Positions 1 through 8,116 of a DNA stretch of 64,000 bases are shown here, piece by piece. How positions within the stretch are numbered: position 1 is the first letter of the stretch; each line of letters begins with the position of its first letter. The notes under the pieces were generated by a model, which was not told the DNA's origin, did not search any database, and saw only the letters and a program-made list of their open reading frames with translations. The position numbers and the translations under genes are program-made. The DNA comes from Metabacillus sp. B2-18 (GTDB lineage Bacteria; Bacillota; Bacilli; Bacillales; Bacillaceae): assembly GCF_021117275.1 (NCBI RefSeq), contig NZ_CP088245.1, positions 657,501 to 721,500 of the forward strand, in the 5' to 3' direction.

Positions 1-252
1 CATGTCATAACACATCTCTCCGGGTTAAATTCAAGTCAACAAACAAAGCTGGATGAATTAACAAGACGAGAGAAGGAAGTTTTGAACGAGCTCGCAAAAG
101 GGAAAAGCAATAAAGAAATAGCAAGTGCATTGTATATTACCGAAAAAACAGTTAAAACGCATATATCAAATATTCTCTCAAAATTACAGCTTTCTGATCG
201 GACTCAAGCAGCTATTTATGCTGTGAAAAATGGATACTTAGAAAAAGATTAA
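1..252 (+). CDS. LuxR-type response regulator, C-terminal part (partial, YhcZ-like)
   Basis: The frame is open from the first base and its start lies outside the window. The visible 83 residues end with a complete LuxR/NarL helix-turn-helix: [20 protein letters not shown], then a recognition helix containing [13 protein letters not shown]. This DNA-binding domain is typical of two-component response regulators. The receiver domain is not in view. The next gene is a YhdA-like FMN reductase 14 bp downstream, matching the B. subtilis order yhcY-yhcZ-yhdA, so a YhcZ orthologue cotranscribed with the reductase is the best reading. The orthology is inferred from order. Confidence 0.85.
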   Translation, partial: HVITHLSGLNSSQQTKLDELTRREKEVLNELAKGKSNKEIASALYITEKTVKTHISNILSKLQLSDRTQAAIYAVKNGYLEKD

Positions 253-266
253 AGGAGTAGATTAAC

Positions 267-791
267 ATGGATTTGTTAGTGTTGAATGGTGGGCCAAGAA
301 AAACTGGAAGAACGAAAATGGCCGCATCTTTTATAGAGAAAACATACAATGCCAATACGTTTGATTTAAGTGAAAAAGAACTGCCACTATTTAATGGAGA
401 CGAATCTCGTGCTCAGCTTCAAGTGATTCAGGAATTAAAAAAAGCTGTCTCTGACGCAGATGCTGTTGTTCTACTATCACCAGAGTATCATAACGGAATG
501 AGCGGAGCTTTAAAGAATGCCCTAGATTTTTTAAGTAGTGAACAGTTTTCCAATAAGCCTGTTGCAATCATATCAGTAGCAGGTGGTGGCAAGGGAGGAA
601 TCAACGCTTTAAATAACATGAGAACAGTCATGAGAGGTGTATATGCACATGTGATTCCAAAACAAGTGGTCCTCGATCCTCATTGTTTTAATTATGATCA
701 AAAAGGCTTGGTCGAGGAATCAGCTACACTTGTTCACTCATTAATAAAAGAATTAATGTTATACACAGAAGCATTTCAAAAAATTAGTTAA
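267..791 (+). CDS. yhdA: NADPH-dependent FMN reductase (azo/quinone reductase, YhdA-like)
   Basis: A cytosolic flavodoxin-fold oxidoreductase of 174 residues, the usual size for the NADPH-dependent FMN reductase family. The N-terminus has a phosphate-binding loop for FMN (NGGPRKTGRT, about residues 7-16). The family motif SPEYHNGMSGALKNALDFL lies near residue 70 and a glycine-rich VAGGGKGG turn near residue 104. Such enzymes reduce azo dyes, quinones or nitro compounds with NADPH. AGGAG precedes the ATG at a good distance. It follows a regulator gene closely and probably shares its transcript. Substrate cannot be read from the sequence. Confidence 0.88.
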   Translation: MDLLVLNGGPRKTGRTKMAASFIEKTYNANTFDLSEKELPLFNGDESRAQLQVIQELKKAVSDADAVVLLSPEYHNGMSGALKNALDFLSSEQFSNKPVAIISVAGGGKGGINALNNMRTVMRGVYAHVIPKQVVLDPHCFNYDQKGLVEESATLVHSLIKELMLYTEAFQKIS

Positions 792-798
792 TAAAAAA

Positions 799-848
799 GA
801 CTGACTAAGGATTGTATAGACGATACTATCCTAGTCAGTCTTTTTTTA
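799..848. terminator. Bidirectional intrinsic terminator
   Basis: The arms AGACTGACTAAGGAT and ATCCTAGTCAGTCT form a long stem with one unpaired base. It is flanked by A-rich sequence on the left and T7 on the right, so it can end both the yhdA transcript and the convergent yhdB-like gene. Confidence 0.85.
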
Positions 849-1082
849 CTGTAAAAATTCTAATTCAGGTTCTTCCTCGACAGCGTGATCGATATATCTT
901 AACAATGAATAAAGCTGTTTTTCAACTTCTGTATAGTCATGTTCAAAATTATAGGCATGTAGAAAATGCTCAATTTTTTTTGACAAAAAATCATCTTTAG
1001 TACGGACCATAAGAATAAGCAAGTTATCCCATTGTGAACGATGTGTGTAATATAATGCTTTATCATAATCTACACTGTTCAT
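846..1082 (-). CDS. yhdB: YhdB-like small protein
   Basis: A 78-residue, charged, soluble protein with no signal or membrane segment. It begins MNSVDYDKALYYTHRSQWDN and matches what I recall of the B. subtilis YhdB family, whose function is unknown. The position convergent to yhdA agrees with B. subtilis order. AGGAGG lies about 11 bases before the ATG. Its stop codon lies in the T-tract of the shared terminator. Confidence 0.75.
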   Translation of the reverse strand: MNSVDYDKALYYTHRSQWDNLLILMVRTKDDFLSKKIEHFLHAYNFEHDYTEVEKQLYSLLRYIDHAVEEEPELEFLQ

Positions 1083-1243
1083 TTTTTATAATCCCTCCTT
1101 CTTAAGGAGATAAGATTATTGTATGTGATAAGAGCTTTTTTTTACTGTGTAAAACTTGGTGTTGTTGTCATAGAGCCTATGGAAGTCATTACCCTTATAA
1201 AAAGAAATTAAAGAGGAAACCTAAGGCGAAAAAGGGGGTAAAA

Positions 1244-2218
1244 ATGGTAAAGAAAGTAATAGTCTTTTTGGTTATTTTCCTCTTCGTACAGAATGTGAAA
1301 GCCGAAGAGACTGAAATGTATACATATAAATCAATGAAAACTGAGATGTTAGAACTTTCTAAACGATATGGGCTAGAAGTAAAAGAATTTGGACATTCAG
1401 AATTTGGGCGAGACCTCCTTGCTATAAAAGTTGGTAAAGGAAAGAGGTCTATCTTAATAACAGGAAGTCATCATGGTCGAGAGTGGCTCTCAACACATAT
1501 CATTATGGCAATGATTAAGGAATATGCAATTGCTTATAAGCAAAAGCAAACATTTCTTGGGCATAATCTGAATATATTAGATGATGTATCGATATGGTTT
1601 GTCCCGATGGTTAATCCAGATGGAGTGACCATACAGCAGCAGGGGATTGATCACTTTCCGTTTCTTCTTCAGGAAATATTCGTTGATATGAACGAAGGTG
1701 AAAGAAATTTTTTAAGATGGAAAGCCAACGCACTTGGAGTGGACTTAAATAGACAATATCCTGCTGGGTGGGAGAATATTAAAGGTGATACAGGTTATGC
1801 TTCTTATTCTCACTACAAAGGGAAAAAAACTTTTGAAGCAAAAGAGACTAGGGCGCTAGTGGATTTTACCGAGGAAATCCAGCCTCTTACATCAGCTGCA
1901 TATCATACTTCAGGACGTGAGCTTTATTGGTACTATTATAATGAGTTAAGCAATCTTCAAAGAGATCATGAATTAGTTGATAAAATTGCAAAAAAAACAG
2001 GATATGAAGTTTCTTACCCACCTTTTAATGCAATCGGGGGTGGGTATACAGATTGGTTTATTCAAACATATCAAAGACCTGCACTCACGATTGAGCTCAG
2101 TTATCTAGTTAAAGAAACAAACCCTCCATTATCAGTGTTTTTAGAGGAATGGAAGAGAAACAAAGAAGTTGCATTAATTATGTGTGAGTTTGCAAAAGAA
2201 GAATTAGTCGAAAAATAA
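1244..2218 (+). CDS. Secreted M14-family zinc carboxypeptidase
   Basis: 324 residues with an N-terminal signal peptide (MVKK, then a hydrophobic core, cleavage probably after VKA at residue 20). The M14 zinc site is visible: HxxE inside SHHGRE (His77, Glu80) and a third ligand His in AAYHTSGREL near residue 227. A catalytic Glu fits LTIELSYL near residue 286. LNRQYPAGW matches the substrate-binding Asn-Arg region of the family. It probably trims peptides or peptidoglycan-derived amide bonds outside the cell. A GGGGG Shine-Dalgarno precedes the ATG. The closest subfamily is not resolved. Confidence 0.87.
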   Translation: MVKKVIVFLVIFLFVQNVKAEETEMYTYKSMKTEMLELSKRYGLEVKEFGHSEFGRDLLAIKVGKGKRSILITGSHHGREWLSTHIIMAMIKEYAIAYKQKQTFLGHNLNILDDVSIWFVPMVNPDGVTIQQQGIDHFPFLLQEIFVDMNEGERNFLRWKANALGVDLNRQYPAGWENIKGDTGYASYSHYKGKKTFEAKETRALVDFTEEIQPLTSAAYHTSGRELYWYYYNELSNLQRDHELVDKIAKKTGYEVSYPPFNAIGGGYTDWFIQTYQRPALTIELSYLVKETNPPLSVFLEEWKRNKEVALIMCEFAKEELVEK

Positions 2219-2281
2219 TAACCTGCGAATATGAAAAGTGAAAAAGGGGACATTAATAAAAAATGTTCTATGGAGGAAAAA

Positions 2282-2632
2282 ATGAAGAAAAATTCTCTGT
2301 CTAAACTCTTAATTACATTTGTAGCATTATTTATAGTACTAACAGCAGGAATGAAAGCATATGGAGAACCAAATCCGGATGAAACTGACTACAAAAAATG
2401 GAGTCAAATTGCAGTTTCCTCTGTAAAAGAAAAATACCCCGATGCTGAACTAACTGATTATAAATATGTGGGGCGTAAGGAAGTTAACGAAAATGAAACA
2501 AGGGATACATTTCATATTAAATGTACTCAAAAAAACAGATCATTTATTGTAAAAGCTGATGTTGTGTTCAATCCAACAAACGGAAAGCTTATTACTGTTA
2601 ATATAGAAGAACTTAGAGAAGGTGGACTTTAA
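2282..2632 (+). CDS. Exported DUF3889-type protein
   Basis: 116 residues. I chose the ATG behind TATGGAGGAAAAA rather than an upstream ATG in frame that lacks a ribosome site. The N-terminus MKKNSLSKLL plus a hydrophobic stretch ending near AYG is a signal peptide. The mature part resembles DUF3889 proteins of Bacillus: a WSQIAVSSVKEKYPDAELTD-type segment followed by beta strands with a VVFNP turn. Function is unknown. The fold looks like a small secreted alpha+beta domain related to PepSY-like inhibitors, which is inference. It lies 63 bp after the M14 peptidase and may be cotranscribed. Confidence 0.7.
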   Translation: MKKNSLSKLLITFVALFIVLTAGMKAYGEPNPDETDYKKWSQIAVSSVKEKYPDAELTDYKYVGRKEVNENETRDTFHIKCTQKNRSFIVKADVVFNPTNGKLITVNIEELREGGL

Positions 2633-2652
2633 TCGTCACCTTCTCCTTATTT
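2616..2652. terminator. Terminator hairpin overlapping a gene end
   Basis: GAGAAGGTG and CACCTTCTC form a perfect 9-bp stem with a 12-base loop. The left arm lies within the last codons of the DUF3889 gene. The convergent nsrR gene ends immediately after it, so the hairpin probably serves both. Confidence 0.6.
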
Positions 2653-3087
2653 ATTTAATGAAAAGTAACTTAACAGAGCAGACTGATTTTTGGAAACATC
2701 TGCTAAAGTATATTGATCTAAGACTTCCAAGTATGCTTGAAGTGCCTTATTTAAAACATGTTTAAGTCCGCATGCCGGTGAAATAACACATTGATTATTT
2801 TCCTTATCAAAGCATTCAACAAGATGAAAGTCTTCCTCAGTTTTGCGTACAATTTCACCTATATTTATTTCCTCAGGTAATTTTGCTAATCGAATTCCAC
2901 CATTTCTACCGCGGATCGTTTCAATTACATTCATTTTTCCAAGCTCATATGTTACCTTCATTAAATGGTTTTTAGAAATATTATAAATCTCTGCAATTTC
3001 TTTGATGTTAGAGAGTTCTTCCTTTGGTTTTGTTGCTAAATATACTAGGACTCTTAATGAGTAATCTGTATAAAGAGTTAAGCGCAT
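2647..3087 (-). CDS. nsrR: Rrf2-family nitric-oxide-sensing repressor NsrR
   Basis: 146-residue Rrf2 repressor. The N-terminal winged helix (LTLYTDYSLRVLVYLA, NISKNHLMKVTYEL, RGRNGGIRLA) matches NsrR. Three cysteines within ECFDKENNQCVISPACGL, near residues 92-106, are the [4Fe-4S] ligands that react with NO. It faces the divergent flavohemoglobin gene, the classic NsrR target, and two NsrR-like boxes lie before that gene. GAGG precedes the ATG by 8 bases. I infer repression of hmp until NO damages the cluster. Confidence 0.9.
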   Translation of the reverse strand: MRLTLYTDYSLRVLVYLATKPKEELSNIKEIAEIYNISKNHLMKVTYELGKMNVIETIRGRNGGIRLAKLPEEINIGEIVRKTEEDFHLVECFDKENNQCVISPACGLKHVLNKALQAYLEVLDQYTLADVSKNQSALLSYFSLNK

Positions 3088-3200
3088 TTATATAACCTCA
3101 CAGTTTTTAATGTAGAACCAAGTTATGTTGATTATATTGCTATATTATCACAACTTTATTTCTGCGCACGAAATATGTTCGAAAATGTGACAGCTTTTTA

Positions 3201-3225
3201 AAAGATGCATCTAAAATATTGCTTT
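3201..3225 (+). promoter_or_regulatory. NsrR-like operator, upstream copy
   Basis: A 25-bp imperfect palindrome with the 12-1-12 layout seen in NsrR sites: AAAGATGCATCT, A, AAATATTGCTTT. A TAAAAT -10-like hexamer lies inside it, so binding would block the promoter. The second copy lies 48 bp downstream. Assignment to NsrR rests on gene context and on recalled site shape. Confidence 0.6.
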
Positions 3226-3243
3226 AAGAGAGGGAGGTAACCT

Positions 3244-3285
3244 ATGATAAAGATGTATTTAAAATACTACTTTAGAGGTGGATAA
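3244..3285 (+). CDS. Putative 13-codon leader peptide before hmp
   Basis: An ATG sits 6 bases after a near-consensus GGGAGG, stronger than the site of hmp itself. It opens a frame encoding MIKMYLKYYFRGG, ending in TAA one base before the hmp ATG. The ORF runs through the second NsrR box, so part of its composition reflects the operator. It could couple translation to hmp or be an accident of operator plus Shine-Dalgarno duplication. No homologue is known to me. Confidence 0.4.
   Translation: MIKMYLKYYFRGG
3249..3273 (+). promoter_or_regulatory. NsrR-like operator, downstream copy
   Basis: The same 25-bp layout as the upstream copy: AAAGATGTATTT, A, AAATACTACTTT. The arms match at AAAG and GTATTT. 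Each copy is followed by TTTA and then a GAGG-type ribosome site, so box plus ribosome site looks like a direct duplication. This copy ends just before the ribosome site of hmp. Confidence 0.65.
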
Positions 3286-3286
3286 A

Positions 3287-4507
3287 ATGTTATCCAATAA
3301 AACAATTGAAATTGTCAAATCAACAGCAACTGTTCTAGCTGATCGAGGAACAGAGATTACAACTCATTTTTATAACAGTTTATTTAATGATTACCCAGAG
3401 CTATTAAATATTTTTAACCACGCAAATCAAAAGCAAGGAAGACAACAAGCAGCTCTTGCAAACACAGTTTATGCAGCAGCTACATATATCGATCAATTAG
3501 AAGTACTTTTACCAGCTGTAAAGCAAATTGCTCATAAACATAGAAGCTTAAATGTAAAGAAGGAACATTATCCAATCGTAGGAGAATATTTATTAAAGGC
3601 AATCAAAGAGGTGTTAGGAGATGTGGCTACACCAGAAATCATTGAGGCATGGGGAGAAGCTTATCATGTGATTGCTCAAGTATTTATTGATGTGGAGCAG
3701 GAAATGTATGTTCAAGCAAAAGAAGAAGCATGGGATGAATTCAGACCATTCCGTGTAGTAAATAAAGTAAAAGAAAGCTCACTTATTACCTCTTTTTATT
3801 TAGAGCCGGTTGATGGTTCAAAAGTTCCGAATTTTATTCCAGGACAATTTGTGACAGTCCGCCTTGCTATCCCAGGTGAAAAATATCTTTTTAACAGACA
3901 ATACAGCTTATCTGATGCACCTGGTAAAAATAGATTCAGAATCTCTGTTAAAAGAGAAAGAGACCATGTCAAAGAAGATGGAACGGTATCTAACTATTTG
4001 CATGATTTCATAAACATAAATGACGAAATTGAATTAACAGCTCCAGCCGGTGATTTTGTACTAGAAGATCAAAAGAATCAAACAGTTTATTTAATAAGTG
4101 GTGGTGTTGGGGTTACACCAATGATGAGTATGCTAAACTATTTGGCTGATTCTCAATCTGAAAGAGAAGTAACATTTATACATGCAGCAAAAGATGGAGA
4201 AGTTCATGCTTTCGCCGAGGAAACACAAAAAAGCATTCAGTCTTTAGCAAATGCGAAGGAATATATAATATACGAAACGCCGAATGAGCAAGATCTTAAG
4301 AATCAAAACTTTGTAGCAAAAGGGTATATTAATGCAGAGCTTCTGAATAAATTAATAGATAAAAAGGGAGCTTTTTATATCTGTGGTCCGGTAGCTTTCA
4401 TGAAAAATGTGATTGGATATCTAGAAAATATTGGCGTTGAAACAGAAAATATTCATTATGAATTTTTTGGTCCATCGGTTAGTTTGAAGGATTATCAGAA
4501 TGTTTGA
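3287..4507 (+). CDS. hmp: Flavohemoglobin, nitric oxide dioxygenase
   Basis: 406 residues from the ATG after AGAGGTGGATAAA. A GTG three codons upstream is possible but overlaps the ribosome site, and the B. subtilis protein also begins MLxNKT. Residues 1-140 are the globin domain with proximal His in IAHKHRSL near residue 85. The FAD domain carries RQYSLSDAPG and the NAD domain GGVGVTPMMSML and YICGPVAFM, closing with EFFGP. The enzyme oxidises NO to nitrate with O2 and NAD(P)H in the cytosol. NsrR boxes in front and divergent nsrR indicate NO-inducible expression. Confidence 0.95.
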   Translation: MLSNKTIEIVKSTATVLADRGTEITTHFYNSLFNDYPELLNIFNHANQKQGRQQAALANTVYAAATYIDQLEVLLPAVKQIAHKHRSLNVKKEHYPIVGEYLLKAIKEVLGDVATPEIIEAWGEAYHVIAQVFIDVEQEMYVQAKEEAWDEFRPFRVVNKVKESSLITSFYLEPVDGSKVPNFIPGQFVTVRLAIPGEKYLFNRQYSLSDAPGKNRFRISVKRERDHVKEDGTVSNYLHDFININDEIELTAPAGDFVLEDQKNQTVYLISGGVGVTPMMSMLNYLADSQSEREVTFIHAAKDGEVHAFAEETQKSIQSLANAKEYIIYETPNEQDLKNQNFVAKGYINAELLNKLIDKKGAFYICGPVAFMKNVIGYLENIGVETENIHYEFFGPSVSLKDYQNV

Positions 4508-4588
4508 AATGTGAAATAAAACAAACCTTTTCATGTTTTCCCTCTTAAGTACATACATTTAAGATAACAAAAGCTTAGGGGGGAGACT

Positions 4589-6007
4589 ATGAAAGAAACT
4601 GATCAAAAGGCCCTGGAATATGCAATTTCAGAAATTACCGAGGTTGCTAAAGGCTTTGGACTTGATTTTTATCCAATGAGATATGAGATTTGCCCTGCTG
4701 ATATTATTTATACATTCGGTGCTTATGGTATGCCAACAAGATTTTCACACTGGAGCTTTGGGAAGCAATTTCATAAAATGAAGCTTCAATATGATTTAGG
4801 TTTAAGTAAAATTTATGAACTTGTCATAAACTCAGACCCATGCTATGCCTTCCTATTAGATACGAACTCCCTTATTCAGAACAAATTAATTGTTGCCCAC
4901 GTTTTAGCTCATTGTGACTTCTTTAAAAATAATTCTCGATTCAGCAATACAAAAAGGGAAATGGTTGAGAGTATGTCAGCCACTGCAGAACGAATTAAGC
5001 ATTATGAAATCCTATACGGTAGACATGAAGTTGAGACATTCTTGGATGCAGTCCTTTCCATTCAAGAGCATATTGATCCATCACTTGTTCGACCAAAACT
5101 TTCTTGGTCCATTGATGATATTGAATTTGATGAGACTGAAGAGGAAAAAGCAGCAACACCTTATGATGACTTATGGAATCTTGATAAAAAGCAAGAAAAA
5201 AAGATTGTCTCCAAAAAGAAAAGAAAGAAGCTTCCGCCATCTCCCGAAAAAGACATTCTTTTATTCATTGAAGAATATAGCCGGGAGTTAGAAGATTGGC
5301 AGCGTGATATTTTAACAATGATGCGTGAAGAAATGCTTTATTTTTGGCCTCAATTAGAAACGAAGATCATGAACGAAGGCTGGGCTTCGTATTGGCATCA
5401 ACGTATTATCCGAGAGCTGGATCTTACTTCTGATGAAGCAGTAGAGTTCGCAAAGCTGAATGCTGGTGTTGTACAGCCATCAAAAACGAGTATTAATCCA
5501 TATTATCTTGGCTTGAAAATCTTTGAAGATATAGAAGAACGCTATAATAATCCAACAGAAGAAATGAAAATGTTTGGAGCGAAGCCAGGATCCGGTCGAG
5601 AAAAAATGTTTGAGGTTCGTGAAGTAGAATCAGATATCTCATTTATCCGCAATTATTTAACAAAGGATCTCGTGTTAAGAGAAGATATGTATCTTTTCCA
5701 AAAGCAAGGACGCGATTATAAAATTGTTGATAAAGAGTGGGAAGGGGTTCGTGATCAACTGGTTAGTATGCGGGTGAACGGTGGATTCCCTTATATTACA
5801 GTTAACGATGGAGATTACTTAAAAAACAACGAACTTTACCTAAAGCATTGGTTTGAGGATATTGAGCTTGATTTAAAGTATTTAGAGAAAGTTCTTCCAT
5901 ACGTGTATCAGCTTTGGGGGAGACCAGTGCACATGGAGAGTGTTTTAGAAGGAAAAGCTGTATTGTTTTCTTATGATGGGAAGAGTGTGTCGAGGAAGTA
6001 TTTATAG
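4589..6007 (+). CDS. spoVR: Stage V sporulation protein R
   Basis: 472 residues, the normal SpoVR length. Recognisable family segments include [19 protein letters not shown] near residue 50, [26 protein letters not shown] near 95 and [16 protein letters not shown] near 265. In B. subtilis SpoVR is needed for proper spore cortex formation and is made in the mother cell; its biochemistry is unclear. GGGGGGAGACT precedes the ATG. The gene is free-standing with its own terminator. Confidence 0.95.
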   Translation: MKETDQKALEYAISEITEVAKGFGLDFYPMRYEICPADIIYTFGAYGMPTRFSHWSFGKQFHKMKLQYDLGLSKIYELVINSDPCYAFLLDTNSLIQNKLIVAHVLAHCDFFKNNSRFSNTKREMVESMSATAERIKHYEILYGRHEVETFLDAVLSIQEHIDPSLVRPKLSWSIDDIEFDETEEEKAATPYDDLWNLDKKQEKKIVSKKKRKKLPPSPEKDILLFIEEYSRELEDWQRDILTMMREEMLYFWPQLETKIMNEGWASYWHQRIIRELDLTSDEAVEFAKLNAGVVQPSKTSINPYYLGLKIFEDIEERYNNPTEEMKMFGAKPGSGREKMFEVREVESDISFIRNYLTKDLVLREDMYLFQKQGRDYKIVDKEWEGVRDQLVSMRVNGGFPYITVNDGDYLKNNELYLKHWFEDIELDLKYLEKVLPYVYQLWGRPVHMESVLEGKAVLFSYDGKSVSRKYL

Positions 6008-6010
6008 TAT

Positions 6011-6043
6011 AAAGAGCCACTGGTGAAGTGGCTCTTTATTTTT
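6011..6043 (+). terminator. Intrinsic terminator of spoVR
   Basis: AAGAGCCAC and GTGGCTCTT pair around a TGGTGAA loop and are followed by TATTTTTT. Confidence 0.9.
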
Positions 6044-6126
6044 TGAAAAATAAATTGTCGCCTTTGACAATTTAAGCTTATTAATTGTACGAGAATTACT
6101 TTACTGTTTAAAAGATATTTTATAAG

Positions 6127-6155
6127 TTGACATTATACCCCTAGTGGTATAAGAT
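6127..6155 (+). promoter_or_regulatory. cstR promoter with embedded CstR-type operator
   Basis: TTGACA and TAAGAT are separated by exactly 17 bases. The palindrome TATACCCCTAGTGGTATA fills the spacer and touches the -10, so a bound repressor would exclude RNA polymerase. The same palindrome type recurs before nearly every gene of this cluster. Confidence 0.75.
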
Positions 6156-6246
6156 TTAATTTGTAAGTAATAGTTACTAACGAGGTAGCTTACCAGAATG
6201 TATCTTTGATTTATATAAAAGAAATTTAGGTAAAGGAGGTATTGAG

Positions 6247-6510
6247 ATGGAATATAATGATCAAATGAAAAATAGAGTAAAGCGAATTGAAGGTCAACTT
6301 AGAGGTATTTTACGTATGATGGAAGAAGGAAAAGATTGTAAGGAAGTTATTACGCAGTTGTCTGCAACAAGAACAGCGATTGATCGAACAATCGGGGTTG
6401 TTGTTAGTTCAAACTTAGTTGAATGTGTTCGTCATGCTGAAGAAACTGGAGAACACAGTACAGAAGAATTAGTGAAAGAAGCTGTAAATTTACTTGTAAA
6501 AAGTCGCTAA
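6247..6510 (+). CDS. cstR: CstR-type persulfide-sensing repressor (CsoR family)
   Basis: 87-residue all-helical CsoR/RcnR-family protein starting MEYNDQMKNRVKRIEGQLRG. Two cysteines fall at residues 31 and 60, the pair that forms di- or polysulfide links in CstR. The CsoR copper-ligand histidine four residues before the second cysteine is replaced by Asn, which argues against copper sensing. The gene heads a run of sulfurtransferase genes and has an operator in its own promoter. I infer derepression of the cluster by hydrogen sulfide-derived persulfides. AAAGGAGG precedes the ATG. Confidence 0.9.
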   Translation: MEYNDQMKNRVKRIEGQLRGILRMMEEGKDCKEVITQLSATRTAIDRTIGVVVSSNLVECVRHAEETGEHSTEELVKEAVNLLVKSR

Positions 6511-6518
6511 ATAATAGG

Positions 6519-6562
6519 TTGACACTCTTTTTTATTTATACTATTATATACCCGTAGGGGTA
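6519..6562 (+). promoter_or_regulatory. tusA promoter with CstR-type operator
   Basis: TTGACA, a 17-base spacer and TATTAT form a strong sigma-A promoter just after cstR. The palindrome TATACCCGTAGGGGTA begins at the last base of the -10, where it would cover the transcription start. The sulfur genes can therefore be transcribed apart from cstR. Confidence 0.75.
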
Positions 6563-6592
6563 AAGGTAATTAAAATTTAGGAGGATTACTCA

Positions 6593-6820
6593 ATGAATAT
6601 AGATAAAGTTTTAGATGCAAAAGGTTTAGCTTGTCCAATGCCAATCGTAAAAACAAAAAAGGCTATGAATGAATTAGAATCTGGTCAAGTATTAGAGATT
6701 CATGTAACAGATAAAGGAGCAAAAAATGATTTAACTGCTTGGGCTAAGTCTGGTGGTCATGAGTTTTTAAAGCATGTGGAAGAGGATCAAGTATTGAAAT
6801 TTTGGATTAAAAAAGGATAA
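6593..6820 (+). CDS. TusA-like sulfur carrier protein
   Basis: 75-residue single-domain TusA protein. The sulfur-carrying cysteine lies in the CPxP motif (AKGLACPMPIVKTKKAMNEL, Cys14). Such proteins hold persulfide sulfur and pass it between rhodaneses, DsrE-type proteins and acceptors in the cytosol. Here the context is sulfide detoxification rather than tRNA thiolation. AGGAGG precedes the ATG. Its sequence is close to the TusA domain of the fusion protein downstream, suggesting duplication within the cluster. Confidence 0.9.
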   Translation: MNIDKVLDAKGLACPMPIVKTKKAMNELESGQVLEIHVTDKGAKNDLTAWAKSGGHEFLKHVEEDQVLKFWIKKG

Positions 6821-6837
6821 AAAATTTTAAAGAATTA

Positions 6838-6854
6838 TATACCCTTAGGGGTAG
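6838..6854 (+). promoter_or_regulatory. CstR-type operator before the dsrE-like gene
   Basis: TATACCCTTAGGGGTA is a near-perfect palindrome of the cluster type. It lies between the tusA stop and the GAGGGGG ribosome site of the next gene. No separate promoter is evident, so it may act as a roadblock or assist cooperative binding. Confidence 0.6.
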
Positions 6855-6867
6855 AGGGGGAACGACT

Positions 6868-7347
6868 GTGACAGAAAAGAAAAAAACAACGATTGTATTA
6901 TTCAGTGGTGATTATGACAAAGCAATGGCCGCCTATATTATTGCGAACGGTGCGGCTGCCTATGATCATGAAGTAACAATCTTTCATACATTTTGGGGAT
7001 TAAATGCTTTACGTAAAGATGAAAATATACAAGTGAAGAAAAGTCTTATGGAAAAGATGTTTGGCAAGATGATGCCTAGAGGCGCAGAAAAAATGGGATT
7101 GTCTAAAATGAACTTTGCTGGCTTCGGTCCAAAAATGATCAAAGATGTGATGAAGAAGCACAATGCAATGCCTCTTTCAAATTTAATTGAAATGGCACAA
7201 GAACAAGAGGTGAACCTAGTAGCTTGCACGATGACTATGGATTTACTAGGCCTTAAAGAAGAAGAACTGTTAGACAATATTGATTATGCTGGTGTTGCAG
7301 CATACTTAGCAGATGCAGAAGAAGGAAATGTGAATTTATTTATCTAA
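6868..7347 (+). CDS. DsrE/DsrF-like sulfur-relay protein
   Basis: 159 residues from a GTG start after GAGGGGG. The fold is DsrE-like: an IVLFSGDYDKAMAAYIIANG first strand and helix, then VTIFHTFWGLNAL. A conserved cysteine at residue 120 (NLVACTMTMDLLGL) is where DsrE-family proteins bind persulfide. This DsrE2-like class commonly neighbours TusA and rhodanese genes. I infer that it exchanges sulfane sulfur with the flanking TusA. The membrane-like central stretch seen in some DsrE2 proteins is absent, so it should be soluble. Confidence 0.85.
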   Translation: MTEKKKTTIVLFSGDYDKAMAAYIIANGAAAYDHEVTIFHTFWGLNALRKDENIQVKKSLMEKMFGKMMPRGAEKMGLSKMNFAGFGPKMIKDVMKKHNAMPLSNLIEMAQEQEVNLVACTMTMDLLGLKEEELLDNIDYAGVAAYLADAEEGNVNLFI

Positions 7348-7359
7348 TTAATATAGGGG

Positions 7360-7375
7360 ATACTCCCCTAAGTAT
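7360..7375 (+). promoter_or_regulatory. Degenerate CstR-type operator before the first rhodanese gene
   Basis: ATACTCCCCTAAGTAT has ATACT/AGTAT arms around a C-rich core, and it overlaps a second palindrome AGGGGATACTCCCCT. It differs most from the other sites of the cluster. It lies 18 bases before the GTG start of the next gene. Confidence 0.45.
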
Positions 7376-7392
7376 GTAGGGAGGAAAATAAG

Positions 7393-7755
7393 GTGGAATA
7401 CATCAACTATATCGTCATTGCCCTTTTCGTACTTTTTATCTTGAACAGGATTATCCCTGCTAAAGGAGTAAAACATATCTCGACAGTTGAATTGAAAAAT
7501 GAATTAAAAGATAAAAATAAGCAGTTTGTTGATGTGAGAACACGTGGTGAATTTTCTGGGAATCGCATTAAAGAATTTAAAAATATCCCTCTTCATGAAC
7601 TCAGTCAAAAAGCCAGGAATGAATTATCTAAAGACAAAGAAGTTATTGTGATCTGTCAAAGTGGTATGCGAAGTCAAAAGGCTAGTAAAATGTTGAAAAA
7701 ATTAGGATTCACCAATGTAACAAATGTAAAAGGCGGTATGAGCGCTTGGAGATAA
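7393..7755 (+). CDS. Membrane-anchored single-domain rhodanese
   Basis: 120 residues from a GTG behind GGGAGGAAAATAAG. Residues 1-20 form one transmembrane segment (YINYIVIALFVLFILNRII). The rest is a rhodanese domain with FVDVRTRGEF and the active-site loop VICQSGMRSQKA (Cys near residue 88). It should hold the sulfurtransferase at the inner face of the membrane. The six-residue loop CQSGMR fits thiosulfate or persulfide sulfurtransferases. It is followed 15 bp later by a soluble rhodanese, so the two are probably cotranslated. Confidence 0.88.
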   Translation: MEYINYIVIALFVLFILNRIIPAKGVKHISTVELKNELKDKNKQFVDVRTRGEFSGNRIKEFKNIPLHELSQKARNELSKDKEVIVICQSGMRSQKASKMLKKLGFTNVTNVKGGMSAWR

Positions 7756-7770
7756 AAGGAGGCTATTAAA

Positions 7771-8067
7771 ATGAAACAATTTAAGGCAAAAGAAGTAGAA
7801 AATATGTTAACTCAAGGTCAAAGTGTAAACATCATTGACGTGAGAGAAGTGGAAGAGGTGGAAGCTGGGAAAATTCCTGGTTCTATTCATATTCCATTAG
7901 GGTTATTAGAATTTCGTATGAATGAACTGGATAAGTCAAAAGAATATATATTGGTTTGTCGATCAGGCGGTAGAAGTGGTCGTGCATATCAGTTCTTAGA
8001 AAACCAAGGATTTAATGTGACTAATATGACCGGTGGAATGCTTGACTGGGAAGGCGAGACAAACTAA
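7771..8067 (+). CDS. Single-domain rhodanese sulfurtransferase
   Basis: 98-residue cytosolic rhodanese: IIDVREVEEVEAGKIPGS at the start, the active loop LVCRSGGRSGRA with catalytic Cys near residue 64, and the closing signature MTGGMLDWEG. AAAGGAGG precedes the ATG. In Staphylococcus CstA, as I recall it, rhodanese and TusA modules lie in one polypeptide. Here this domain is a separate gene directly before a TusA-rhodanese fusion, so the pair may be equivalent to a split CstA. Confidence 0.9.
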   Translation: MKQFKAKEVENMLTQGQSVNIIDVREVEEVEAGKIPGSIHIPLGLLEFRMNELDKSKEYILVCRSGGRSGRAYQFLENQGFNVTNMTGGMLDWEGETN

Positions 8068-8083
8068 TTTTTTTCGCAAAAAA

Positions 8084-8099
8084 ATACCCTGTTGGGTAA
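8084..8099 (+). promoter_or_regulatory. CstR-type operator before the TusA-rhodanese gene
   Basis: ATACCCTGTTGGGTAA has perfect TACCC/GGGTA arms and abuts the GGGAGG ribosome site of the next gene. Confidence 0.6.
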
Positions 8100-8116
8100 A
8101 GGGAGGATCTTTATTT

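Noticed and set aside
812..1000. A 62-codon plus-strand ORF over yhdB
   Set aside because: It lies antisense to a recognised gene, begins inside a terminator and has no ribosome site.
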